A program made the translations under genes and the position numbers. A stretch of 64,000 bases of DNA. It comes from Camellia lanceoleosa (lineage: Eukaryota > Streptophyta > Magnoliopsida > Ericales > Theaceae). The stretch lies in NCBI GenBank assembly GCA_025200525.1, contig CM045762.1, forward strand, positions 3,348,001-3,412,000, given 5' to 3'. Of this stretch, positions 24,345-35,990 are shown one piece after another. A model generated the notes under the pieces. That model worked only from the letters and a program-made list of their open reading frames with translations. It was not told the origin of the DNA and did no database searches. How positions within the stretch are numbered: the first letter of the stretch is position 1; each line of letters begins with the position of its first letter.

Positions 24345-24520
24345 GGCATATAGCTCAGTGGTTAAGATCTTGTACTACTACTTATCAAGTTAGGAGTTTA
24401 AGCCCTCTCCCCTCTCCCCTCTCCCCTCTCGCAATACCCCTCCCTCCTCTAGGATAGATAATATAAATTGTTTCTTGATGTATCAAAAAATTAAAAATAA
24501 AAATAAAAAAAGAGTAGGGG
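24345..24520 (+). mobile_element. tRNA-derived SINE just downstream of the MYB gene
   Basis: TAGCTCAGTGGTTAAGA (24351-24367) matches a tRNA/pol III A box. AGGAGTTTAAGCCC (24392-24405) fits a degenerate B box at tRNA-like spacing. No full cloverleaf follows. Instead there are CTCTCCC repeats (about 24405-24430) and an A-rich tail (about 24488-24513). This is the layout of a plant SINE rather than a tRNA gene. It begins about 70 bp after the MYB stop codon and may lie in the MYB 3' untranslated region. The right boundary is approximate. Confidence 0.65.
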
Positions 24521-25998
24521 TATATATATGACAAATTATACTTGTATTTTGTATAATTTGTTTCTTGTGTCAATTTGAATTCTATAGTTCTAATTATATC
24601 GATTTTACTTTCAACCTTTTCATATTTTGTCAATCTATAGTTCAATTGGTAATGCTCATTTAGAAATTGGGTTGAAATCAATAGACAAAATAATTTATTC
24701 ACTATTCTCGAAGTAAAGAATTGACATTCAATTTAAAATGATCATCTAATTTCTTAACAAATATTATTAATCGGACTAAATTGATATAATGTGAAAAGTT
24801 AAATGGCAACACAAAATAGGTTTTTTTTTTTTTTAATCATATTATGATGAATTTTGTTTGTGCTTGTAAATTTGTATGGAAAATCTAAAATATTAAGCTC
24901 AACACAATTTTTGCATTGTCTTATTTCAAGTCTTATCAATATTTGCTAGTGGGTTGGTGAAATTCTCCACTTACTCTACCAGAAACAATTATATATATAT
25001 ATATATGCAGCCTTCATTTGTCCCCACACTATGCAGGACGAAAACAAAGTAAACTGGGAAGTACAAAATCTGAATTTGATGGATGGATGTACCCATTCCA
25101 AACCAGACCAATCAGTGTCTAGTAGTAAGGTGAAGAAGAGCACTCAATTCCTCCCAACAATAAAATAAAAAGAAAAGAAAAGGAACTTGATCATGAACTT
25201 AAACTTAAAGTAATTGAAGGTAAATGTAAAATAAAATGAAAATTTCTGGATAAGAAAATATATATGACCAACAAAGCAGAGATTGGTCATGTGTTTCCGA
25301 GAAAAATAAGATTATTTATAGAAAATTTACTGTGAATTACCCACATAACTTTACCTGTACTTGGAAAGGTCACACTCTTACTATGCACATTAAAAGAAAA
25401 AAGAGTTAGCATGCATGCATATGGATAATAAAAATACATAAATTTAGTTTTAAAAGAAAATTTATATAACCTTGAACTAACCGACAAAAATTAATTGAAA
25501 AATAATACTTAGAAATATAAAAAAAAATTCCAAATAGCATTTAGAAACTTTACAAATGTCAAAGAGGAATAATTTTTTTTCTACCAATCACAATTAATAA
25601 TAACTAACAATCAGAAAGAACAAAATCACGTATAAATATGTATTCCTTCTTATATCATCAATTTGTTTGATGTATTTAAAAAGGGAAAAAAAAAAGCATG
25701 AATAAAAGTATGTTGTTGGTATACATTTAGATTCGTTAAAAAGGAAAGTAAAGAAAATGCAGAGATAAGAATTTGTCAGCATTTGCAAAATTATTTAGGG
25801 TATAGTTATTCATTCATATTGTATTAGCTCTTAAAATTAAGTATACGAGAGTGATCATTTTTCATCCTTCACAAGAAACCTAGTGTTAGAGGCAACCCAG
25901 GGAGAATTCAGATGGTCTTGATCTGAATTACCCTCGTCAAAGTTGCGAGAATAACTTATGGGGCTGTAACTGAAAGACTGATCACCTCGGCGGTTTGA
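24521..25998. other. AT-rich intergenic DNA
   Basis: No gene or clear element was found. A TA microsatellite lies near 24990. ORFs on the minus strand (25287-25487, 25594-25788) have no recognisable domain. Confidence 0.5.
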
Positions 25999-26008
25999 TT
26001 TTGTAGAT

Positions 26009-26050
26009 CAGAAAAGATTTGTGACTCGAAAAATTTGAGCCCCGAATGCC

Positions 26051-26084
<34 letters not shown>

Positions 26085-26430
26085 CTCGCACGTCGGCCTC
26101 TGCTTGATCGTCGAGCCTCGCCTCCGCCGTCGCCCTCCGCCGGCCGTCGCCTCTGTCCGATCGTCGCAGGCCCGCCTCCATCGCCGCCTCCGCACGTCCC
26201 CTGCCTCTTCCCCCTGCATTTTGCCCCCTGCATCTGCCTCCGTCCCCTCGCCCCCGCCTCCTCCCCCCGCCTCTGCCTCCCCTCTCTTTCTTCTTCTTTC
26301 TTCTCTCATTCTCTCATTCTTTCTTTCGTCTTCTTCTGAACTTCTGATTGAAAAAAAAGGGACGAAACGACGTCGTTTCGTCGTTTCGGGGCATTCGGGG
26401 GAAGAGGATTCAAGCTCTCAATCGTGGTTG
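26009..26430. mobile_element. Non-autonomous MULE with ACGACGTCGT core, copy 3
   Basis: A perfect 10 bp duplication TTTTGTAGAT flanks it (25999-26008 and 26431-26440). The left end CAGAAAAGATTTGTGACTCG pairs with the right end CAAGCTCTCAATCGTGGTTG. Inner repeats are GAGCCCCGAATGCCCCGA against CGGGGCATTCGGGGG, and ACGACGTCGT lies near 26367. The interior has a (GA)n run and a GC-rich, CT-rich stretch. Arg/Ser/Pro-rich ORFs across it (both strands) are composition artefacts. Confidence 0.85.
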
Positions 26431-26526
26431 TTTTGTAGATTTCATGATAGTCACTGTTACATCATTACATAAAGGTTTAATCTTGACTCCTCTAGTACTA
26501 TTGCACCACCCTTTTCCAATTGAAAC

Positions 26527-27051
26527 TGTGGAGATATATTTTCTGAGCACCCACACGCGTGGCGAGGTGCCGACGTGTCTTTGTCGCCTTTGAGGTGATC
26601 TCGGATAGGTCGAGGTTATCTCTGAAGATTTCAGATTCCGGGATAAGCGGATAAAGGACAAGGGTCCTAGAATGAGGAAGGACTTCAGCCTGGATAAGGA
26701 TAAAGCTCTTAGGGAGTTTATCTTTATCTATTGAAGAGTCCAGGATAAGCATTGAGCAGAAGGCCATTGAAGCTAGGCTTCTATTTGGACTAGGATTGAG
26801 TTGGCTATAAAAGAGAAGCACCCCTAATGGGTCTAAGGTACGCAATTTATATTCAGAATAGTGAGTTAAGCACTATTGATTATCTTTGAGAGATATTTGA
26901 TTACTGACTTAATCATCGGAGTGCCCCCGGGTGGACGAACCACCGCCGAAGTCTCTTCTTTCCGTTGCAGGTCATTCAGGCGCCATCTATTCTGCCAGTG
27001 CTTTCCAGCTGAATACTGAGTTGGTAGTGTGGTCAGAAATTCACTCACACA
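26527..27051 (+). repeat. 5' LTR of the Tat element
   Basis: 525 bp, from TGTGGAGATATATT to TCACTCACACA. It is nearly identical to the 3' LTR except near its start, where the 3' copy has extra sequence around 37068-37105. A promoter motif CTATAAAAG lies at 26805-26813. Confidence 0.9.
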
Positions 27052-27071
27052 ATTTGGCGCCATCTGTGGGA
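27052..27071 (+). other. Primer binding site of the Tat element
   Basis: TTTGGCGCCATCTGTGGG directly follows the 5' LTR. TGGCGCC is complementary to a tRNA 3' end reading GGCGCCA, a common primer site in plant Gypsy elements. Confidence 0.8.
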
Positions 27072-27717
27072 AAGAAAGAAGAATAGATAGCCAACGACAG
27101 ACAGAGAGAAAAGGTTGGGGACAACACTCCTACTGGAAATGGGAAACCTATAGACCTTGACGTAGAAGAAGACAATTGTAACGAAGAAACTCGTGACTAG
27201 AATCACGGAGTGAAGGATGTCGGCCAAGAAGGCAACGTACCAAAGAAAACAGACCAAAGTGGGTACTACAACGAAGATGACCTCTAGGTATGAAAAGAAA
27301 GATGCTTGTGGAGGGACGATGAGGTAAAGACCACGGCGAAACAAATTGGCGGATCTGCAAACAATGGTCAATTTCATGATGCAGAATAACGTCATGCAGC
27401 CACCATTTCCGCTGCAGGACACGTTGATTCCAGCGGCCAATGATTAGAAGGGAGGACAGAAAACAATCCCTGTAGCCCCACAACACGCCAGACACGAAAA
27501 ACACTCTCACCAGGCTTCAAGGGAGGTCGGGCGAGAAGAGTCGAGAAGGGAGGAATCTCGAAGGACACACCGCACTAAGGAAGCAGATCCCAAAGAACAT
27601 CGGCATGTTCAAAGACAGGAATTGTGCTTCGATGCAACCAACGGAGAAAGGTCAAAAAGGGCTCACAATGAAGCTGAGAGCAGTGCACCTAAAAAGTTGA
27701 AGTCAGGAGATAGCTGA

Positions 27718-28821
27718 GCTCCCGGACGGACCAAAGAGGACTTGAGAGATTACTTCAAGAGGAAGCAACATAATGCTGAGGTAACTTCCCCTATTAACCC
27801 GAGAACACTATTCTCGGCGGAGTTGGACAAATTTGAGGCACCAAAAAGATTCAGTATGCCGAGGTTCCAGATATACGATGGGAAGTTGGACCCCAACTTT
27901 CACATCGGATTATACCTAAACTCGATGGCACTGTACACTGGGAACGAGCCGTTGCTCTGCAAGGTGTTCCTCTCATCCTTCGGGGAGATTGCATCGGATT
28001 GGTTTCACAAATTGCCGAAGAGAAGTATGAAGACCTGGGAAGGCCTGGCCGAGATGTTCGTAGCCAGGTTCGTGACAAACAAACTACATCCATTAAGGGT
28101 AGATGCCCTGATAGCTCTGAGGATTAGTGAGGATGAAGGCCTTAGCGCCTACGCAAAAAGGTATTATGAGGTGTTCAACCGAATACCCAAATGCAACCAA
28201 GAGGTGGCGGTCGTGTCTTTCAAGAACAACCTAAAAGATGATTGTGCACTACGGAAGTCATTGGCAAAGACATTGCCAAAAAACATGGAGGAGCTCATGG
28301 CCAGAATTGAGAAATACGCCAGAGCCGATGAAGACACGCCAAGGATTAAGGCAACAAAGTAAGAGAAAACAAATGGCTCGCCGAAGCGAGGTCGAGGTAA
28401 CAACGGATCCAACAAACAAGAGGTAGGACTAAGAACTGCACAGGTGGTCACAATTGTATTTCGAATCCCAATTCACAAAGTCCTGGATAAAATCCGAACC
28501 CAACCCTATTTCAGAGCGCCGACAAGGGTACTAGGAGAGTTTATGGGAAGAAGTCTTGGGAGGCATTGTGCTTACCATAACGAAGATGGGCATCTGACTC
28601 AGGGTTGCAGAGCCCTGAAGTCACACCTAGAAGACCTAGTAAGGCAAGGCCATTTGAGGGACCTTGTAGATGAGGCCAAGACAAGGGAAGAGCAAGCAAG
28701 ACTTCCTCAGGCACCAGTAGCTCCACCCTCCCCAGCACAACAACTGCAGGCAGGTGGACCTAGGGTAATTAATGTAATTCACTCAAAGGTCAATGAAAAC
28801 GAAATACGGGAGGAGACCTAG
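27718..28821 (+). pseudogene. gag of the Tat element
   Basis: The gag core at 27742-28359 includes FEAPKRFSMPRFQIYDGKLD and the downstream helices typical of the plant retrotransposon gag domain. A TAA at 28360 interrupts the frame. The same frame then continues to a short His/Cys motif (CAYHNEDGHLTQGCR) used by this lineage instead of a canonical CCHC knuckle. A TAG at 28819 ends it before protease, which continues in the same frame. Bases 27072-27717 upstream are untranslated leader or decayed gag N-terminus with no clear domain. Confidence 0.8.
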
Positions 28822-28842
28822 AAGGTAAAGCACCTGCAGCAC

Positions 28843-29232
28843 GTGTACCAGGTCAGGCAGAAAAGACCTCGGTCTGAGGAGTGCCAGGGACCAATGGTGA
28901 CCTTTACTGAAGCCGACCTGGAGATGGTCCAGCATCCACATAATGATGCCTTGGTAGTATCCCTCCAGGTTGGGAAGTGCCAAGTGAAGCGCATCCTAAT
29001 TGACCAAGGCAGCTCTTGTGACATCATGTATGTCAGATGTTTCAAGGAGCTTGGCTTTCACCCAGACGATATGGAGAAATCCAATGGCCCAATGGTCGGG
29101 TTCAATGGAACGCCGACATCACCACTAGGAGCAGTAAGCTTGGATGTGCAGGTTGGCACCAAGAAGATAAAGACAGAATTCACTATAATCGACACACCCT
29201 CCCCTTACAACGTTATCATGGGAAGGCCATAG
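28843..29232 (+). pseudogene. Aspartic protease of the Tat element
   Basis: The active-site segment reads LIDQGSSCDIMY. The Asp and Gly-Ser are kept, with Gln where many retropepsins have Thr or Ser, a variant common in this lineage. The closing IIDTPSPYNVIMGRP motif is present. A TAG immediately after Arg-Pro, where the family usually has Trp-Leu, interrupts the polyprotein. It would release gag, reverse transcriptase and integrase from the polyprotein. Confidence 0.8.
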
Positions 29233-30441
29233 TTGTATGCAATAGGGGCTGTTCCCTCAACATTACATCAACTATTGCTGTTCTCAACATAACATGGGAT
29301 AGAAGAAGTCAGAGGAGATCAGTTGCAGGCAAAAAACTGCTCCATGGCAGCAATAAAATCCACCTGCAGCATACGAGAGCTAGAAAGGGCAGAGATCGAA
29401 GACGAGGACGTAGAGGTCCTAGAGGACATCGGCAAGGAGCCAGCCGAGAAGAGTGAAGAAGCCCTAAAGAAAATCCTCGTCTAGCAGGGCGACGAAGAAC
29501 GCTTCTTCCTTCTCGGCTCGGGCTTAGCCGAAGAAGAGGAAAAAGAACTAGAGGCTTTCTTGAGAGCAAACATAGAAGTGTTTGCTTGGACGCCTTACGA
29601 AATGCCAGGCATTGATCTCGAGGTCACTTGCCACAAATTGAACGTAGACAGGTCGGCCAAACTTGTAATCCAACGGGCAAGAAGAAGCGTTCTTTGCATG
29701 TTGAGGCGAGAAGAGGAAGTAGTGAACCACGGAGGCCAGAGCCAATCGAGAGGTAATTTACCCGACATGGCTATCAAATACAGTGGTGGTGAAGAAAAAG
29801 AATGGTAAATGGAGGGTCTGCGTGGACTTTACCAGCCTGAACAAGGCCTGTCCCAAAGACAGTTTTCCTTTACCCAAGATTAATCAACTGGTGGATGCCA
29901 CTTCAGGGCATGGAAGGATGAGTTTTCTGGATGCCTACAGGGGGTACCATCAAATAGCCATGTACCCTCCAGATGAGGAGAAGACCGCGTTTATCACCCT
30001 AAAAGGTTGTATTGCTACAGAGTGATGCCTTTTGGGTTGAAAAACACAGGAGCAACTTACCAGAGATTGGTAACCAAAATGTTCAGACATCTGATTGGCG
30101 GAACGGTGGAAGTTTACATCAATGACATGGTCGTGAAGACCAAGGAACTTGAAGGTCATTTGGCTAACCTGAAAGCAGTCTTTGACATCCTTAAAACATA
30201 TCGGCTCCGACTCAATGTATCGAAGTGTGCATTTGGAGTTGGATCTGGTAAGTTCTTGGAATACCTGGTGACCAGAAAGGGCATTGAGGCCAGCCTAGAT
30301 CAGATTAAGGCCATCCTAGAGTTGAAGAGCCCGACGTCGGCAAAACATGTGCAAATGCTGACTGGAAGGGCTGCAGCCCTGAACAGGTTCATAAGTAGAA
30401 GCTCTGACAAATGCAAACCTTTCTTCAGCCTAGTGAAGTAG
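29233..30441 (+). pseudogene. Reverse transcriptase of the Tat element
   Basis: The linker before RT is readable with stops (for example before QGDEERFFLLG). RT blocks present include VVKKKNGKWRVCVDF, LNKACPKDSFPLPKIN, MPFGLKNTGATYQRL and LRLNVSKCAFGV. The catalytic YVDD-type box reads YINDM (Asn codon at 30121-30123), so one of the two catalytic Asp is lost. At least one frameshift lies between 29745 and 29783 and another near 30010. No active enzyme can be made. Confidence 0.85.
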
Positions 30442-31453
30442 GCCACAGACTTCTTATGGATAGAAGAATGCGAAGTCGCCTTGGCAAACTTAAAGAAGTA
30501 TTTGACCACGGGCTCCAGTTCTCTCAAATCCAGAACCTGGAGAGGAGCTGTTCCTATACTTAGCAGTTTTAGAGCACGCAGTAAGCGCAGTGGTAATCCG
30601 AGAAGAAAAAAGGGAGCTAAGGGCTGTTTACTATGTAAGCAAAACCCTGGCTGATGCGGAAACCAGGTATTTACCCCTAGAGAAGTTGGCGCTAGCATTA
30701 GTAATGGCTTCAAAGAAACTAAACCATTACTTTCAAGCCCACAAGATTGTGGTGCTAACTGAACACCCTTTGAAGTCCCTGTTGCAACAGGGAGATCTGA
30801 CAGGCAGAATAGCTAGATGGGCAGTGGCCTTGGGGCAGTATGACCTGGAATACAGACCCAGAATAGCAATCAAAGGCCAAGTCTTGGCCGACTTTGTGGC
30901 TAAATTCACTCTAGGAGCCACCGTACATCGGGCTCCGTTGAGCCGAGGTGAACGATGTCCAAGCGAGCAAAGAGGAACCCAGTCGAGGGCAACAGAACAA
31001 AGGAAAGGAGAAAAACTAAGGCCCTGTAGCATTTACATCGGCGACTCCTTTCGACTGTTTGTTGATGGGAGTTCAAATCGACAAGGAATGGGGGCAGGAG
31101 TAGTACTAGTATCCCCAGATGGACAGATACTAGAGCAATCCATTCGTTTGGGGTTCAAGGCCTCAAACAATGAAGCAGAGTATGAAGCTCTAATTGCAGG
31201 ACTGAAACTGGCAGTAGCAGTAGAGGCAGATGAGGTGATAGTCTTCTGTGACTCTTAGCTTATAGTCAACCAGACAATAGGTGAGTTCGCAGCCTGAGAC
31301 GAAAGGATGTCGGCCTATGTGAAAGAGGTCGGCAGATTGATGGCCCTGTTTTAGAATTTCAAGCTATAGCAGATTAGCTGAGATGATAACAGTTACGCCG
31401 ATGCCCTGGCCAACCTGGCTAGTGCAATACAACCTGGAAAGGCAAAGACGATA
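30442..31453 (+). pseudogene. RNase H and second, archaeal-type RNase H of the Tat element
   Basis: The first RNase H is recognisable from YYVSKTLADAETRYLPLEKL and the TEHPLKSLL block. After a linker, a second RNase H begins LFVDGSSNRQGMGAGVVLVS and continues SNNEAEYEALIAG and VIVFCDS, keeping its acidic residues (Asp, Glu, Asp). A TAG follows CDS, where the family has Gln. Two RNase H domains in a row are a known mark of the Tat group. Several more stops lie in 31300-31380. Confidence 0.8.
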
Positions 31454-32771
31454 ATGGTTGATTACTTGTTGGGCCCAAGCATCGAACCACTGACCACAGA
31501 GCGCGAAGCAATGTGTGTGAACATGGGACCAAGTTGGATGGACGCAATAATAGCATTCTTGAAAGAAGGAAAACTGCCAGATGATCACAAAGAGGCACAC
31601 AAGATCAGATTGAAATCGACAAGATTCAGTCTAACAGCAGAGGGACATCTCTACAGAAGATCCTTCACTGGACCCCTTTTGAGGTGTGTACATCCTTCAC
31701 AAACTGAGGATTTTTTGTACAAAATATATGAAGGAATATGTGGAAGCCATGCTGGGGGCAGATCACTGGTTCATAGGGCCATTACCCAGAGATATTGGTG
31801 GCCCTACATGCAGAAAGATGCAGAGGCCTGTCAAGAAGTGTGAAAAGTGTCAAAGGTTTGCACCTTTGATATACCAACTAGCAGCAAACCTAAACCCAGT
31901 ATCCAGTCCTTGGCTGTTTGCCCAATGGGGCATGAATCTCGTTGGACAACTACCCCAAGCAACTGGGCAAAGGAAGTACTTGCTGGTAGCAACAGGTTAC
32001 TTCACCAAGTGGATAGAAACTGAACCCTTTGCCAAGATTCGAGACGTAGATGTGAAGAGCTTCATATGGAAGAACATCATTACCAGGTTTGGGATCCCAA
32101 GAGCACTAGTTACAGACAATGGAACACAGTTTGACAGTAAGCTAATCAAGAGCTTCTGTGCAAAGTTCAAAATCAAGAATTATTTTTCCACCCCAAGTTT
32201 TCCTCAAAGCAATGGACAAGCAGAAGCATCCAACAAAGTCATCTTGGATGGGATTAAGAAGAGGCTGCAAGCAGCAAAGGGAAACTGGGTGGATGAATTA
32301 CCAAGTGTACTCTGGGCATATCGGACTACGTCGAGAAGATCAACTGGGGAATCCCCATTTGCCATGGCTTATGGCATAGAAGCAGTCATTCTTCTGGAAG
32401 TCGGCATCCCAAGGATCAGAACCCAGGGAGTAGAGAACGGGACTAATGATGTACTCTTAGCCCGAGATCTGGATCTTCTAGAAGAAAGAAGGGAGAGAGC
32501 TATAATTCAGCTCGCAGCATACCAGTAGCAGCTTGCTAGAGCTTATAATAAGAAGGTTAACCCAAGGGAGTTTCAAATTGGTGACCTCGTCTTGAAAAAA
32601 GTCGTCAGCAACAAGAAGGATCCCAGAGAGGGCAAGCTTGGCCCAAATTGGGAAGGACCCTACAGAATCATCTCGGTACTGGGCAATGGGGCATATCGGC
32701 TTGAAGATAATGAGGGCAAAGAGTTGCCAAGGCCCTGGAATACTTACAATCTTAAGTTTTTTTATCATTAA
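31454..32771 (+). pseudogene. Integrase of the Tat element
   Basis: The zinc-binding His-His/Cys-Cys region spans about 31680-31860 (HAGGRSLVHRAITQRYWWP, then CEKCQRF in a shifted frame). In the catalytic core, the first Asp is replaced by Gly (VATGYFTKW, Gly codon at about 31995). The second Asp (VTDNGTQF) and the Glu (NGQAEASNK) remain. The C-terminal end has LGPNWEGPYRI, the GPY-type motif. A TAG at 32526 interrupts it, and the frame ends at TAA 32769-32771. Confidence 0.85.
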
Positions 32772-32934
32772 ATTTTCTTGTTCATTGTTATTAGCCGAAG
32801 TAATAAATAAAGCTTGATTTTTTTTTTTTTTTGGTGACTAATAACATAGTTGATGATGTTTCTAGAATACATGCATAATGAGAACCCAAGTGGAACTTAA
32901 GTTCACATTAGGGGGCAGAGAGTTGGAAAATAGT

Positions 32935-33330
32935 TTTAACACTTGTTGAAATTTGAGAAAAATTTACAAGTTGAAGTTAAACCGAGATCATGTTTAACAC
33001 TTGTTGAAATTTGAGAAAAATTTACAAGTTGAAGTTAAACCGAGATCAAGTTTAACACTTGTTGAAATTTGAGAAAAATTTACAAGTTGAAGTTAAATCG
33101 AGATCATGTTTAACACTTGTTGAAATTTGAGAAAAATTTACAAGTTGAAGTTAAACCGAGATCAAGTTTAACACTTGTTGAAATTTGAGAAAAATTTACA
33201 AGTTAAAGTTAAACCGAGATCAAGTTTAACACTTGTTGACATTTGAGAAAAATTTACAAGTTGAAGTTAAACTAAGGCTATGATGAACACTTGTTGAAAT
33301 TTTGTGAAAAATTTACAAGTTGAGACCAAG
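32935..33330 (+). repeat. 58 bp tandem repeat array between integrase and the antisense ORF
   Basis: Nearly seven copies of a 58 bp unit containing AACACTTGTTGAAATTTGAG and AAAATTTACAAGTTGAAGTT. The unit starts are spaced exactly 58 bp (32941, 32999, 33057, 33115, 33173, 33231, about 33289). Units differ by only a few bases. Each carries a small mirrored CTTGT...ACAAG pair. A TATAAAAG follows at about 33382. Confidence 0.9.
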
Positions 33331-33616
33331 GTTGTATTAAAATAGGTACTTATGTACTTGCCGATGTAAACCGTTGGTGAGTATAAAAGAGGTATTTCAC
33401 CCAGAGAAGATTACACAGTTAAGGTGTACATTGAAGATATGCAGAAATATTCTAAGTATGAGAGCCCTACAAAAACAGCAAAGGGAAGACAAACATGCAA
33501 ACATTCAAAACAAAGAAGTTGTATTTATAAGAAGGCACCTCGGCCATGTGAAGAGCTTACATTGTTTCAAAAGAAAAACAAAGTGCAAGGCACAAAAGGA
33601 AGAGAAAAACATAAAA

Positions 33617-35990
33617 CTAAGATTCTTTAGTGCCACTAGCAAGTTGGGTCTGGATCTCGGAGGACTGCTGAGAAGACATCTGGGTGGCCTTCTCAGCCGC
33701 GAGCTCGGCGCCAATTTCTTCCAGGGTTTGGTCGAGGCTCTTGTCGGCGATAGGTACGCCCGATGTTGCCTTTTCAGGAGTAGCCTCCTTGGGGACCTCC
33801 TCACCCTCCTCATCATGAGTCAAGTCCAGGACTTGCTCATTTGAAGTAGAGGACTTGGCCCTAGCATCTTCTTTTGACTTCCTCACCAAAACTTCCTCCT
33901 CAGACTTAGAATCATCATCGGATTGGCTTGGAGTTGGGGGGAAGGGCAGGGCGAGGACGTTGGTGTTCCTGAGGGGGGAGTCCTCGGGGATTTCAAGTTT
34001 TTTCAGTAAAGCCATCCTACCAAGGGTGAAGCCCTTGTTGCATGCCTGCTTCACCTGTCTCTCGTAATCCGCCGTGACATCGGCCACCCCCTCAGTGTAT
34101 GCCTTTTCGTCTGCGGCCTTGACCTCGGCAGATTTGGTGGCCAAGGTGTGTTGGAGTTCCTTTGGGCCTCAGCCGTCTTTTCTTCGACCTCTTTCCTCTA
34201 GGCCTCAAGAACTTTGTTAATGGCCTTAGCGGCACCCGCTTTTTCTTCGGCATCATCCTTGGCTTTGACAGCAGCCTCGGCCTGGTCTGCCAAAGTCTTC
34301 ATTTTTGATTGCAAGCTTTTATTGGTCTTTTACAGACTAGCAGCCTCCCTAGACTTGTCGGCCAACGCCTTCCTTGTCTCAAAGGACTGCATTGAGAAGG
34401 AATGGGCGTGCTGGATTGTCTGAAGAAAAATGAACAGAGCAGAAGTTATTAGAAAATTTTCTAAGTATAAAAAAGAAAGAAAGATACCAAGTGTGAAGAC
34501 TTACTTGAACAGAGCGCTGGAGCATCAGAGCAAAATTTTCATACTCGCTTATCTCGGCGTTTTGATCAAGATCATCAGGAAGAAGCAAAGCGGTACTAAG
34601 AGCGACGCTGACATTAATGTCATCGGTAGTATCATTCACTTTGACTGGCCTGTCCTCCAAAGTAATTGGTGGAGCCCAAGGGGCATTTGATTTCGTTGGC
34701 CCCGAGGTCGTGGTAGACTCGGATCTCAGCCTCTTTGATCGAGTTGATTGGGATGGTTCGGCCTTGACAGGCCTCTTCTCGGGGACAGAGGTGGTCTTCT
34801 CGCTCGAAGTCAATTTTGAAATTGGCAAGGTGTCCTTAGTATCAATCTGAGTCATCGTTGCCTTTGGCTGAGCCTTCTTTATCCTTTTTTGTTTCGGCTT
34901 TGGCTGAGATGGTGCTGGTTTAGCGTCAATAGTGGTCGGGATGTTGGCCAAGAGGTCCTTAGCAACTGCTTTCTAGCGGCCCATCTCAATGGCAAAAACT
35001 ATTCGGCATCGTCGACGGCGTTGAGATGGCGGGATCAGCTGTGGAGCTGAGGTAGATGGTTGTTCTGCTAGATCTGAGGTTGAACCCTGATCCGGCCGAG
35101 ATGAAGAAGCTGTTGGTGGAGTTGTGGTGAAAGGAGGAGACTTGCTTTTTTGCTTCCTTGGGACGTCGGGAAGTACTGACTTGTAGGTCGGGATGAAGTT
35201 GAGTACCAAAGGGGCTCTGCGCTTGTGGACTGGCAAATCTAATAACTTCTTCAAACCCTTGCTGGGGAAAATGGACTTGCCGAAGCCTTTTTCTGGTTGA
35301 GAAAGAGTTGCAAGAAAAACATACATTAGAACAAATGAAGTATTAAAGACTTTAAAAATAAGTAAACTATGAACATAGGGCTCTTACCATTACCCTCTAC
35401 AAAAACTGTTCGAGAAAGAGGGTAGAGGTGGAGGTCCTCATCTAGAGCGAACTTCCAGTTCCCCGAGATAATGAAGTAATCATCTCCAGCTCCCTTGTTG
35501 GAGTCTGGGAGGTCGGCAACAATTTTGTACTTTGTAGACCTCAGTTTAAGGCAGTAAATATAGCCTGTATCTTTTTTGAGGCCACACATGGTGTAGCAGT
35601 ATTGGATGTCGGCTAAGGTAACCTTAGCATTCTCTTGTTTGGTTAAGGCTATTATACTGTTTATGACTCGGTAGGAATTGATGGCAAGCTGCATTGGGTT
35701 TAACTTATAGTAGTGGATTATCTCACAAAAAGGATGTCGAGTGGGAGCCTAAGTCCGCACTCAGTAAAAGCTATAACGGGGAAGGGCATAGAATCAGTTG
35801 TGGGCATGATGGAGTCATCCTCTCCAGCCAACCTCAGATGGACGTCGGCAGGGATGGAAAACTCTCGCTTGAAGTATTCTAACTTGGTCGGGGTATCTAC
35901 CTTATGCCTCCACATATCCATGACGTCGGCTTGAGGAGAAGGTATGAGACTTTGGAAGGGAGTGTTTTGTAACGGTTCTCAGTGACCTCG
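33617..35990 (-). pseudogene. Antisense, intron-containing extra ORF of the Tat element
   Basis: Read on the minus strand, a long protein continues across two short introns. Intron 1 is 35293-35387 (donor GTAAGAG, acceptor TCAACCAG). Intron 2 is 34420-34504 (donor GTAAGTC, acceptor TTTCTTCAG). Both keep the reading frame. The N-terminal part (MDMWRHKVDTPTKLEYFKRE, then MQLAINSYRVINS) is a folded-looking domain. The middle is Pro/Ser/Lys-rich and basic. The end is a charged, Ala/Glu/Lys-rich probable coiled coil. Breaks include a TAG near 34973, a TAA near 34330, another stop near 34201 and a frameshift near 34158. Antisense ORFs before the 3' LTR are known in Tat-lineage elements, but their function is unknown. 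I recognise no catalytic motif. Confidence 0.7.

Noticed and set aside
24345..24415. Functional tRNA gene
   Set aside because: A-box and B-box-like motifs are present, but the cloverleaf stems and a normal B box are missing and a repeat-rich tail follows, so it was called a SINE.
26035..26472. 145-codon Arg/Pro/Ser-rich ORF as a gene
   Set aside because: It lies within MULE copy 3 and comes from a GA repeat and GC-rich filler.
32935..33330. CRISPR-like array
   Set aside because: Units are contiguous 58 bp tandem repeats with no unique spacers, inside a plant retrotransposon.
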